A stretch of DNA of 16,462 nt from Clostridium sp. CAG:138 (GTDB lineage Bacteria > Bacillota > Clostridia > Christensenellales > CAG-138). The stretch covers positions 4,433 to 20,894 of the forward strand of contig FR879705.1 in the NCBI GenBank assembly GCA_000435055.1. The letters run 5' to 3'. The stretch's first letter is position 1; each line of letters opens with the position of its first letter. The position numbers and the translations under genes are program-made. Shown one piece after another: positions 1 to 7,730 of the stretch. The notes beneath the pieces were generated by a model. The model was not told the DNA's origin, did not search any database, and saw only the letters and a program-made list of their open reading frames with translations.

Positions 1-90
1 CGCTTCCTTTGAGCAGGAATGGCATTTCAGATGCTGCGGAAAAACGAAGTCGAGTGCTGAATTTATCCATTGTTTAAATCTTTTGTTCAT
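1..90 (-). CDS. ComF family protein (phosphoribosyltransferase-like), N-terminal fragment
   Basis: A start codon at 90-88 opens a frame that runs off the window at base 1, giving 30 residues that begin MNKRFKQWINSALDFVFP and continue with a Cys-x2-Cys pair (C23, C26). A hydrophobic helix ending in Phe-Pro followed by a CxxC pair is the usual beginning of ComF/ComFC proteins, where the cysteines start a small zinc-binding module ahead of a phosphoribosyltransferase-like domain linked to DNA uptake. Only the N-terminus is present, so the catalytic domain cannot be checked. A GGAG lies about 12 bases upstream, which is rather far. It is 66 bases downstream of recD2 on the same strand, and recD2-comF adjacency is familiar in Clostridia, which supports the call. 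It is probably co-transcribed with recD2. Confidence 0.6.
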   Translation of the reverse strand, partial: MNKRFKQWINSALDFVFPQHLKCHSCSKEA

Positions 91-156
91 ATCGGTTTGC
101 CGCTCCGGCAATATCACTTATTCAATGACAATTTGTGTAAAACCGTACATTGTTCC

Positions 157-2370
157 TTACACGTCGGGCAGGGTTTCGTTTCTCTCGCGCAAAAAAGTTT
201 CCAGTGCACTGTATCGCCTGCGGACGTTTGTGTTTGACACCATATATTTAATGCATCCGACCGAACCGAGAATGTAAACCTTGCTGCGCGCCCTTGTCAC
301 GGCGGTGTACAGGATGTTGCGATTAAAAAGCATGTTTGGACCGTTCACAAGCGGAAGCACTACGCAGGGGAACTCGCTGCCCTGGCTTTTGTGAACAGAT
401 ATGCAGTACGCAAGGTCAATTTCTTCAAGCTGATTGAAATTGTAATCCGCAACCCGTTCATCATCAAACAGCACCGTAATGAATTTTGAGGCATTATCCA
501 CACGAAGAATCGTGCCTATATCGCCGTTGAAAACCCCTTCTCCCTCGCTGTCGTCCGCACCGAGTTTTGTTTTTCTCCACTGAATATCATAATTGTTCTT
601 TATCTGCATCACCCTGTCACCCTCTCTGAAGGTGATTTCACCGAATTTAAATTCGGCCTTGTCATCCGCCGCCGGATTCAGCTCCGCCTGAAGCAAAGTG
701 TTGAGGTTCACGACTCCGAGCATGTTTCCCTTCATCGGCGAAAGCACCTGCAGTTCGTTTATTTTGCCGAGATAAGCGTAATCGCCGCAAAGGTTCAGCA
801 CGGATGAAAGCGCGATATCTGCCGTGGGGCATTCGTAAAACAAAAAATCGTTTTCTTCATCATTATTATCCAAAACAGGCATTTCCCCGCGGTTGATAAG
901 ATGCGCATTTGTAACGATTCGACTGCGTCCTGCCTGTCTGAAGATTTCATTCAGCCTTATGACCGGAATTACATCGGAATTCACAAGATCACGAAGCACA
1001 TTGCCCGGGCCGACCGACGGCAGCTGGTCCACATCGCCCACCATTACAAGGCGTGTGCCTTTAGCCACCGCTTTCAGCAGGGAGTGAAACAGCAGCACAT
1101 CAACCATTGACATTTCGTCAATTATAATAACATCCGCTTCAACAGGATAATCCGCGTTTCGGTTGAAAGACTTATTGTTAAAATTGTATTCAAGCAGACG
1201 GTGAAGCGTTCTTGCCTCACGCCCTGTCGTGTCGCTGATGCGTTTTGAGGCCCTGCCTGTCGGTGCCGCAAGCTCGATTTGCAGCCCTAGATGCTCCATA
1301 ATCTCAATAACGAATTTCAAAATGGTGGTTTTTCCGGTTCCGGGGCCGCCGGTAACGATAAGAACGCCGTCCGTCACGGCGCGTTTCACCGCCTCGTTCT
1401 GTGCAGCTGCAAGAGTGACGCCGAATTGTTTTTCGAGTCGTTTTATTTCACCGTCGATATCAAACAGGGACAGAATATCAACATTAGTGACGATATTTGA
1501 AAACAATGCAGCACAATCCGATTCGACATAATGCATATATTTCAAAAAAATGTAATCGCGTTCACCCATACGCTTTTCAACGAGAGAACTCGATTCCAGC
1601 ATTTTTTCAAGCACCGCTTCCACCCGTTCCGGCGCAACGCCGAGGACGTTGTTTGCCGCAAACATCGCTAACATATCCCGCGGCAGGCATGTATTGCCTT
1701 CCTGCCTTGCAAGCGAAAGCGCGTATTTTATGCCCGCACGAACACGAAATTCCGATTCACGCTCATATCCGGCCTCAAATGCAATTTTATCCGCCGTCTT
1801 AAATCCGACGTTTTCAAAATCATCAATCAGACTGTACGGATTTTCCTTCACCATGCTGACGCAGTTTTCACCGTAGAGCTTGTATATTTTCATTGTCATT
1901 GCAATTGAAAGCCCAAGCTCCTGCATGCCCATGATTATGTCCTGCATCGCCGCCTTTTCAAGGTAGGATTCATGGATCATTTTCGCTTTTTTCGGCCCGA
2001 TACCGCTGATTTTTGTGAGCTTCATCGGTTCGGTCTTAATAATTTCGAGAGTTTCCGCGCCGAACTTATCCACAAGCATCCTTGCGGTCGCCTCGCCGAT
2101 ACCTTTAATAAAGCCGCTCGCAAGATAAGCGCGAACAGCTTCGGCCGAAGTCGGTATATCATTTTTATATGAAGTCACACGGATCTGCTCGCCGTACATC
2201 GGATGCGCCGTCATATTGCCCGTCACGGTCACCCGTTCGCCATCGTTCACGGACGGCATCACGCCGACAGCAGTCAACTCTTCTCCGTCATCGCCCTTTA
2301 TCCTGAGAACGGTCCACCCATTCTCCTCGTTTCGAAACTTTATGCCGGTTACTGTGCCCGTGAATTCCAT
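157..2370 (-). CDS. recD2: RecD2-type ATP-dependent 5'-3' DNA helicase
   Basis: The 737-residue protein is a superfamily 1B helicase of the RecD2/TraA class, the form found in bacteria that use RecD without RecBC; it acts in DNA repair and replication-fork stability. Numbered from the start chosen here, an N-terminal OB-like region is followed by helix-hairpin-helix segments (about 84-132, with two G-I-G turns), Walker A GGPGTGKTT (341-349), Walker B IIIDEMSM (415-422), the VGDVDQLPSVGPG motif III (about 443-455), SVHKSQGSEF motif V (658-667) and LYTAVTRAR motif VI (687-695). The frame stays open to 2484, but a promoter (TTGCGA, 17 bases, TACAAT) lies inside that extension, so translation from 2484 would need a start upstream of transcription. 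ATG at 2370 has a GAGG site and begins MEFTGTVTGIKF, the normal RecD2 N-terminus. The length is typical and all motifs are intact. ComF follows downstream. Confidence 0.95.
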   Translation of the reverse strand: MEFTGTVTGIKFRNEENGWTVLRIKGDDGEELTAVGVMPSVNDGERVTVTGNMTAHPMYGEQIRVTSYKNDIPTSAEAVRAYLASGFIKGIGEATARMLVDKFGAETLEIIKTEPMKLTKISGIGPKKAKMIHESYLEKAAMQDIIMGMQELGLSIAMTMKIYKLYGENCVSMVKENPYSLIDDFENVGFKTADKIAFEAGYERESEFRVRAGIKYALSLARQEGNTCLPRDMLAMFAANNVLGVAPERVEAVLEKMLESSSLVEKRMGERDYIFLKYMHYVESDCAALFSNIVTNVDILSLFDIDGEIKRLEKQFGVTLAAAQNEAVKRAVTDGVLIVTGGPGTGKTTILKFVIEIMEHLGLQIELAAPTGRASKRISDTTGREARTLHRLLEYNFNNKSFNRNADYPVEADVIIIDEMSMVDVLLFHSLLKAVAKGTRLVMVGDVDQLPSVGPGNVLRDLVNSDVIPVIRLNEIFRQAGRSRIVTNAHLINRGEMPVLDNNDEENDFLFYECPTADIALSSVLNLCGDYAYLGKINELQVLSPMKGNMLGVVNLNTLLQAELNPAADDKAEFKFGEITFREGDRVMQIKNNYDIQWRKTKLGADDSEGEGVFNGDIGTILRVDNASKFITVLFDDERVADYNFNQLEEIDLAYCISVHKSQGSEFPCVVLPLVNGPNMLFNRNILYTAVTRARSKVYILGSVGCIKYMVSNTNVRRRYSALETFLRERNETLPDV

Positions 2371-2426
2371 GCCGCCTCGCAGTTTTAACGTCCGAACCCT
2401 GATGCGCCCAAACGATTTATGGGTTG

Positions 2427-2455
2427 ATTGTATCATATTTTGCGACGATTCGCAA
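2427..2455 (-). promoter_or_regulatory. Sigma-A-type promoter of recD2
   Basis: Read on the minus strand, TTGCGA (2455-2450) is separated by exactly 17 bases from TACAAT (2432-2427). The expected transcript start is near 2420, about 50 bases ahead of the recD2 ATG at 2370. This fits recD2 being transcribed separately from the AT-rich TIR genes upstream. Confidence 0.6.
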
Positions 2456-2520
2456 CGGGGAAGTTGACGGCAACGGCCGCACATTTTTAATTAACTTTAT
2501 TGTAGGAATTAATTAATCTG

Positions 2521-2536
2521 CACCATAGCATTGGTG
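2521..2536 (-). other. Small inverted repeat after the TIR gene
   Basis: CACCA, a 6-base loop and TGGTG form a 5-bp hairpin 20 bases beyond the stop codon of the TIR gene. It is followed on the minus strand by AT-rich sequence with two TTAATTAA palindromes (near 2488 and 2510) but no continuous T run. It may mark the end of the TIR operon but is not a convincing intrinsic terminator. Confidence 0.3.
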
Positions 2537-2555
2537 TAATTGACCCTCAATATAT

Positions 2556-3803
2556 TTATGTTGTATATGTCGATGCAACGTAAACATCCCACGCTTCTAT
2601 CCACCTCCGGTGATTCTCTTCAATCATCTGTTTAGACCTTGCTCTGGCTTCGCCATTGTTGAATAATTTAATTTGTCCGTTAAAGAAATTATAGTTGTCA
2701 ACATTATCCCGCTCAAAAATCAACATACTCCTTCTTTCTTTTGTTGTGTCAATACCGCAGGAGTATAGGTCTATTTTGATATGATTATATTCTTCGAATC
2801 CTTTCTTGTACACTACTTGAAACATTGCGTACGGCAATGCACAATCGGTTACCAGGAAACTGAATCTCCTCAGCCGATGTGCTGTTTCATACGGTTCTGT
2901 ACGGATCAATTGCGCTATACTGGCGTATGAGTTCAAAAAAATCTGTTCTTCATCATCAGCAGCAAAAGCACTGTTGCCCAGCTTTGAATATCTTATTGTG
3001 TCAGCCGTTGCGCTCGAAAGAGGGGCATTTATAACCAATCTGAGTGAAAACTCTTGATCTTTCAGCAAACATGAAAAAATCTTAAACAAAAACCCGTGAT
3101 CATAAGCAAGACGGTCTATATATTGTCTGTTGTTGCAAAGAACCGCTGTGGCGGCATAGCAAACAAGGTTGATTTCTTTTACGCGATTCATGCCAACACT
3201 TTCAGCGTTATTCATTATTGCTGTAATATAATCAGTTCCGAAGATCATATTATATGTCCCAAATTTTTCTTCAATTTCTTTTCGTGAAGATATAAGGACA
3301 TTTGCTTTTGATTTGTTTAGTCCTCTCCAGCTGACCACATCTTTTAAGATCTCATAGTCAATGTCTCTTGAATGCAGCTCTTCCATAACGTTATAAAAGA
3401 GGCGATTTTCCTCCGGAATTTTATAATGGTTGATGTATCTGATCCCGCTGATGCTTTTCGGGAGTTTTCCTAACACCTTATAGTCGATGTTCCCGTATGT
3501 AAGGACAAGGATTTTTCTTGCACTTTCGAATGCGGTTTTAATTTCCTCAAAATAAATGTTCTCTTCATTATCGCTGCTGTCGTTCAGTGTGCAGAGTTCT
3601 TCTACGGCATCCTCCGTCAGCAAACATAGGAAATAGGGCGCATTCCGGACCTCATGAAGAAGTCTTTCACGATAGTCCCGATCCTGATTCATTGCATAAT
3701 CATCCATGAACGGACCAGCTCCTTTCGTAACGAAAAAATCATATATGCGTCCCGCGAGATGCTTATGAGTGTGTTTATAGTTTATAAATACTCCGTATGT
3801 CAT
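2556..3803 (-). CDS. TIR-domain protein with an uncharacterised C-terminal domain
   Basis: The protein has 415 residues. Residues 2-145 read as a TIR domain: a first strand YGVFINYKH, a strand-loop ending FMDDY, RNAPYFLCLLT as the central strand, and a helix IYFEEIKTAFE whose E86 or E87 sits where TIR NADases carry the catalytic glutamate, followed by KILVLTYGNID. It is a divergent TIR, so NAD+ cleavage is likely but not proven. Residues about 205-385 form a second mixed alpha/beta domain that I do not recognise, with segments such as LRLVINAPLSSATAD, LVTDCALPYAMFQVVY, IKIDLYSCGI and RRSMLIFERDN. It ends in a charged helix (390-405). There is no signal peptide or membrane segment, so it should be cytosolic. 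The start has a good site (GGAAAGGA) 5-8 bases upstream. It is the last gene of the three-gene unit, 61 bases behind the RyR membrane protein, which suggests a shared pathway. Confidence 0.75.
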   Translation of the reverse strand: MTYGVFINYKHTHKHLAGRIYDFFVTKGAGPFMDDYAMNQDRDYRERLLHEVRNAPYFLCLLTEDAVEELCTLNDSSDNEENIYFEEIKTAFESARKILVLTYGNIDYKVLGKLPKSISGIRYINHYKIPEENRLFYNVMEELHSRDIDYEILKDVVSWRGLNKSKANVLISSRKEIEEKFGTYNMIFGTDYITAIMNNAESVGMNRVKEINLVCYAATAVLCNNRQYIDRLAYDHGFLFKIFSCLLKDQEFSLRLVINAPLSSATADTIRYSKLGNSAFAADDEEQIFLNSYASIAQLIRTEPYETAHRLRRFSFLVTDCALPYAMFQVVYKKGFEEYNHIKIDLYSCGIDTTKERRSMLIFERDNVDNYNFFNGQIKLFNNGEARARSKQMIEENHRRWIEAWDVYVASTYTT

Positions 3804-3864
3804 TTATTTCCTTTCCAACCCTTGGTTCAGTACTTGCGCTGCAAAGTATGTTTTTTAATTCGTA

Positions 3865-5952
3865 TTAATTCTTATGTTTGTCAATTTTTGACAAGTCGTC
3901 CCATGCACAAAGCTTGTTATGTACCTTTGCTCTATCTGCACGGTATGAGCCACGAACATAACCGAGTGTCATTGTGTATGCATTCCAGCGCATATGTTCA
4001 CTGCGCTTTCTTTTCATGCAGTTTTCACATTCACAAGTACTTCTCCCTTCTTTTTTCGAGCATTTCGTAATTACCCGAAGGATCTCTTGATTGTCAAGCT
4101 CTCTTTTGTAAAGCTCCTTGGCCATTGACGAAATACGGTAGTACTCATATTTTTCGAATTTCGCTCTCGAACTGCGCTGCGCTTCCGGAGTCAATTCGTA
4201 CTCAAATCCCCAGTCATACCGTTTGACTTCTGTAATTTTATCGCTATCACCCGATTCCAACCATTCATTATGTACTTTCTGTTCAATATCAACCCAGCTG
4301 TTGTGCTGTTTATATGCACTGTCTTCAAGCTTTGCATCATATATGCATGAATAATCAAACTGAGAAGACAGTCCGCCCACGAAGTGAATATGATACGGTG
4401 TATCGTTATGATTTCTCAAACCGCAGGAATTACCCGCAGAGCATTTTTCATCCCGAATGATTCCCGACTTGCGCTCATCATAAACAATTGAAAAAATCTC
4501 AACGGGTTCTTTCCTCCATTCCATCTGTTTAGCCTGTTTATTATTGATTTCGTTCAGTCTGTCAAACAGCATGCGAAGATGTATCGACATTTCAATATTT
4601 TCATCGTCATCGCCAAGAGCAACAAAAGCAAGATTTATTCGGCGAATTCTTTCAATAACAGCTTTATCCGCATCATTATTCGACTCGTGTTCGATGCTTG
4701 TCCCTCCGCGAAGAATCAAGTTATCGAAATCCGCTGAGTCAACATCAACGCCCGAGAATGTTACAATATCGTATTTTGCTTCCCCCTCGGTTTTACAGCG
4801 GTTGAATTTGAGTACATCCGGGAAATCACGATTGATTTTTTTGCTGATGTAATCGTTTTCGTTTGTGCCTTTGTTGTCAATGATTGTTATCTCAAGGGTA
4901 TAGCCCTCAAACTGGAAATACCACAGCAGAGTTTTAAAAAACTCTATACCGTATTGACCAAAGCCAACGATCAGAACGGATAGCCTGTCCTCTTTGCTTC
5001 TATGAGCAATGTCATATAACTTCATTTTGGGAATAATATCCCAAATCAAGTGCTGAACTTCGTCCACTCGGCGCAGCTTGAAGCAATTATCGTCACAGTT
5101 ATGCTCAACAGCATGCTCCAACAGTTTTTCATACTCAACTGAGTCAATAGTGTATGCAGCACTTGGCTTTGTTGAAAAAACGAATATCTTTACATTATGC
5201 TTCTTGTTCTTTTCATTTAGCTCTGTGGTGAGCTGCACTGCCTGGCTGACATTTTCCGATTCGTTTTCACCAATCAGAAATATTTCAACATCCCCCTTTT
5301 TTTTGATTATATTCAGGTGCGTAACATCCCTTTTAAGGCATATCGCATTAATGTCCCTCGCCGCATTCATCAATTCGTAGTTTTCTTCATCATCATGCTC
5401 AAAAACATCAGCAAACACAATAACAGCTCTCTCATCCGTTTTTCGAATACTGTTTGCCAGTGCAATGGATTTCTCGTTAAGTTCAGACATTATGTAATGT
5501 TTTTTAAAAACGCGAAATCTGTAGCGCACCTCTCCCATAACGTTTTTAAACAACATCAAAACATTGCTGAATGTCATCAACGGGGCAAGTACGTACAAAA
5601 AAGCCGCATATGACGTGAAAACTATATACAATCCCGTGTTTTGTCCTGCAACAGCATTCGTAACGGTGTCAAAATCCCCATCCAAAATAAAGACTCTGAA
5701 CGAATTGTGAACCGCAAGCAAAAAAGGCCGTATATATCTGTGGCTGTCCGTCAATGCATTATTGGTATAGCATATTGGAATAAAAATTAGCAGAACCGAA
5801 AAAAACACACCTATAGTGAAAATCTGTATCGAAGAAAGAACTCTTTTCGCCCGCTTTCCGGTTTTAAACAGGTACAGCGCATGAACGAGGCAGCCAACCC
5901 CCACAAGGAGGGACAATGCTGCAAATGCTGCAAAAAAAACATGTCCGTTCAT
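3865..5952 (-). CDS. Membrane protein with tandem RCK/TrkA-like Rossmann domains and C-terminal RyR domain
   Basis: The protein has 695 residues. Hydrophobic segments at about 4-29, 43-63 and 107-135 suggest three membrane passes, with 65-105 between the last two as an external or re-entrant stretch; no K+ selectivity filter (TVGYG) is present. Residues about 151-265 resemble a degenerate RCK domain (KHYIMSELNEKSIALA, with no glycine-rich loop). Residues 324-365 hold a canonical Rossmann loop, VLIVGFGQYG, with an acidic residue (D359) at the end of the next strand, as in NAD(H)-binding TrkA-N domains. Residues about 600-690 match the RyR repeat: YEYYRISSMAKELY, then SEHMRWNAYTMTLGY, then KVHNKLCAWDDLS. 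A cysteine cluster (C631, C640, C642, C645) sits between the two RyR portions. The domain order suggests a ligand-gated membrane protein regulated by nucleotides. It lies between a TIR-LRR gene and a TIR gene, all one direction. The channel role is inferred; the RyR call is good. Confidence 0.75.
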   Translation of the reverse strand: MNGHVFFAAFAALSLLVGVGCLVHALYLFKTGKRAKRVLSSIQIFTIGVFFSVLLIFIPICYTNNALTDSHRYIRPFLLAVHNSFRVFILDGDFDTVTNAVAGQNTGLYIVFTSYAAFLYVLAPLMTFSNVLMLFKNVMGEVRYRFRVFKKHYIMSELNEKSIALANSIRKTDERAVIVFADVFEHDDEENYELMNAARDINAICLKRDVTHLNIIKKKGDVEIFLIGENESENVSQAVQLTTELNEKNKKHNVKIFVFSTKPSAAYTIDSVEYEKLLEHAVEHNCDDNCFKLRRVDEVQHLIWDIIPKMKLYDIAHRSKEDRLSVLIVGFGQYGIEFFKTLLWYFQFEGYTLEITIIDNKGTNENDYISKKINRDFPDVLKFNRCKTEGEAKYDIVTFSGVDVDSADFDNLILRGGTSIEHESNNDADKAVIERIRRINLAFVALGDDDENIEMSIHLRMLFDRLNEINNKQAKQMEWRKEPVEIFSIVYDERKSGIIRDEKCSAGNSCGLRNHNDTPYHIHFVGGLSSQFDYSCIYDAKLEDSAYKQHNSWVDIEQKVHNEWLESGDSDKITEVKRYDWGFEYELTPEAQRSSRAKFEKYEYYRISSMAKELYKRELDNQEILRVITKCSKKEGRSTCECENCMKRKRSEHMRWNAYTMTLGYVRGSYRADRAKVHNKLCAWDDLSKIDKHKN

Positions 5953-5981
5953 TTTGATAATTCCTTTCTGTGTATATCAAT

Positions 5982-6020
5982 CGGCGAAATGACCGGCGCC
6001 ACCGTCAGTCATTTCTGCCG
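5982..6020 (-). promoter_or_regulatory. Long inverted repeat between TIR-LRR and RyR membrane gene
   Basis: GAAATGAC (5986-5993) pairs perfectly with GTCATTTC (6008-6015), and the stem extends by CGGC (5982-5985) with GCCG (6017-6020) across a single bulged base, for 12 pairs around a 14-base GC-rich loop. It lies 30 bases ahead of the membrane protein's start codon. No T tract follows on either strand, so it is more likely an mRNA stability, attenuation or protein-binding element than a plain terminator. Confidence 0.45.
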
Positions 6021-6038
6021 TAAAAAGTGCCGCCATGT

Positions 6039-6058
6039 AGATTATTTAAAGATAATCT
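6039..6058 (-). other. AT-rich hairpin at the stop codon of the TIR-LRR gene
   Basis: AGATTAT (6039-6045) and ATAATCT (6052-6058) form a perfect 7-bp stem with a 6-base loop, overlapping the TGA of the TIR-LRR gene (6060-6058). It lacks a T tract. With the larger repeat 20 bases further on, the gap holds two consecutive stem-loops, which could tune relative expression of the genes on either side. Confidence 0.35.
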
Positions 6059-7647
6059 CACTTTGTCAAAAGGTAATGATCGGTGTAATTCTCTGCTTCC
6101 AGACCAAGCTCTTTTGCAATTCGTTTAATCTGCAATGAAGTCCAAAAGTTTTTTGAAACTTCCAGATATCGCACTCGTTTCAAATAGCGCAGCGGACGTA
6201 TATCTTTTATATTGTAGGCAAGAAGTTCCAGATGCCTGAGGTTTACAAGCATCGTCAGTGAATCAATGTCAGCAATGTATTCCACTTTCACTGCTAAATG
6301 CTGCATGCTGTTTGTAAGCTCTTCCAACGTATTCAAGTTAATATCAATCGCCCCGTATATTTCAAGTTTTCTTAATCCTTTTAATTCTCCCAACACCGAA
6401 ATATCCGAAAGCACATCGCTGAATATCGTCAGCTCTTCAAGATTCTCAAGCCGCGCAATCGGACTCAACTCGCGCAGAGTCCCGCCTATCACGAGCGTCC
6501 TAAGATTTTTTAAATTGCCTAAAGGACTTATATCCCGAATTTCACTCCGGCTACCGTTTCCAAGGTCGAGATGCCGCAAGCTTGTAACGTTTGAAATTGA
6601 GCGAATTACGTCCTCGTTAATGGGACAACGCAAAACCAGTTTTCTTAATTTTTTTCCACAATATTCGAAGCATGAAAAATTCACGGGAGCAGTTCCTTTG
6701 ATTTTCAATGTTCTCAGATTGGGCAGATTTTTTATCTGTTCAATGTCGAATGCACCGTATCTGGCAAAATCTATGCATAGTTCATCTATTTTTTTTCCAA
6801 TATCGGAGTAATCCTGCAAAGCACCGATATCAATACTTATGTAAGTATCACCGTCAACATTTCCGTATCTCTCGAAACGTGATATTAGTTTGCGATACAA
6901 CGATATGCTTACCCCAATACTTGATGCTGAAATCATTTCGTCGTAATGTTCGTGAACGTAGTTCCGTATTGAGTCCGCATCTTCGTAAAGAATTGAAATC
7001 TCAAGGTGTTCATTCTGCGCTTCATCCGAAGTATTTCCGCAGCAACTTTTCAGTTGCTCAGCAGTCTGCGCTTCATTTGAGTTATGCTTTGCTGCAATTT
7101 CAACGCTATTGTTCTGTTCCGCAGCTGCGGGATGAAGCTCCACTGCTGTATTGCTGTTTGCCTGTGCGGCTGTTGAAGCATTTATTGTTTTGACGTTGTT
7201 TTCCGATTCTCGGCAATCGTTCAATCCGGACGCAGTCAGAAGCTTTTTAAAGAAAGCATTCTCGCTTTCGTATTTATACCAATGTATCGACTGGCGTGAC
7301 GAAAGCTGCATCTTAAGACCGCCTTCCAGCTTAATGTTTTCCAAGTAGACAATAAGCATCTTCTTACGTTCATTAAATGCCGTATGCAGCTCACATTTAC
7401 AATAGTTCGAATCAAGTGCATTTGCCGAAATGAATCCGATGAAATAGCTGCTGCGTTCAAGATATTTTTCTATCGTATCCGGCCACTCCGAGCCGGGGTC
7501 AATGCCCTCATCATACCAAACACGAAATCCGCTTTGCTGAAGCAACGCAATAGCCCGCATAACAACTTCGGAATCTTTATGTGCATAGCTAACGAAAATA
7601 TACGGTTCTTCTCCGCTATACGGAATGGGCATTTCTTTTTGATTCAT
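6058..7647 (-). CDS. TIR-LRR protein (TIR domain fused to leucine-rich repeats)
   Basis: The protein has 529 residues. Residues 14-140 are a clear bacterial TIR domain: YIFVSYAHKDSE, GFRVWYDEGIDPGSEW, SSYFIGFISANALDSNYC, then CKCELHTAF with E86 in the catalytic glutamate position, and LIVYLENIKLEGG. Residues about 150-215 are a low-complexity Ala/Asn/Glu/Gln linker. Residues about 287-500 hold leucine-rich repeats of roughly 22 residues (for example SLRHLDLG, NLRTLVIGG, NLEELTIFS, GLRKLEIYG, NLRHLELLA) with internalin-like phrasing such as DISPLGNL and DIRPLRYL. There is no signal peptide or NTPase module, so it should be cytosolic. LRRs commonly bind protein ligands, so a sensor arm driving an NADase head is a reasonable inference. 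It is first in the three-gene unit, with a promoter and a leader of about 150 bases. An LRR-free alternative start was not seen. Confidence 0.88.
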   Translation of the reverse strand: MNQKEMPIPYSGEEPYIFVSYAHKDSEVVMRAIALLQQSGFRVWYDEGIDPGSEWPDTIEKYLERSSYFIGFISANALDSNYCKCELHTAFNERKKMLIVYLENIKLEGGLKMQLSSRQSIHWYKYESENAFFKKLLTASGLNDCRESENNVKTINASTAAQANSNTAVELHPAAAEQNNSVEIAAKHNSNEAQTAEQLKSCCGNTSDEAQNEHLEISILYEDADSIRNYVHEHYDEMISASSIGVSISLYRKLISRFERYGNVDGDTYISIDIGALQDYSDIGKKIDELCIDFARYGAFDIEQIKNLPNLRTLKIKGTAPVNFSCFEYCGKKLRKLVLRCPINEDVIRSISNVTSLRHLDLGNGSRSEIRDISPLGNLKNLRTLVIGGTLRELSPIARLENLEELTIFSDVLSDISVLGELKGLRKLEIYGAIDINLNTLEELTNSMQHLAVKVEYIADIDSLTMLVNLRHLELLAYNIKDIRPLRYLKRVRYLEVSKNFWTSLQIKRIAKELGLEAENYTDHYLLTK

Positions 7648-7730
7648 ATTTTTCTCCCGTTAAAGCATTTCATACCTTTTTGCTCAGCGGCATATTAAGC
7701 ACAAACTGTCTCTCGAAATATGCACCAACC

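Noticed and set aside
3654..4070. Plus-strand frame bridging the TIR and RyR genes
   Set aside because: Cys/Phe/His-rich translation with no family features, opposite two convincing genes.
3865..5952. Simple Trk/Kch potassium channel annotation for the membrane protein
   Set aside because: RCK-like domains are present, but no selectivity-filter signature is visible and the RyR domain is not part of those families.
2556..7647. Assignment of the operon to classical Thoeris
   Set aside because: TIR genes are present, but there is no SIR2/SLOG ThsA or Macro-domain effector; the membrane partner has RCK and RyR domains instead.
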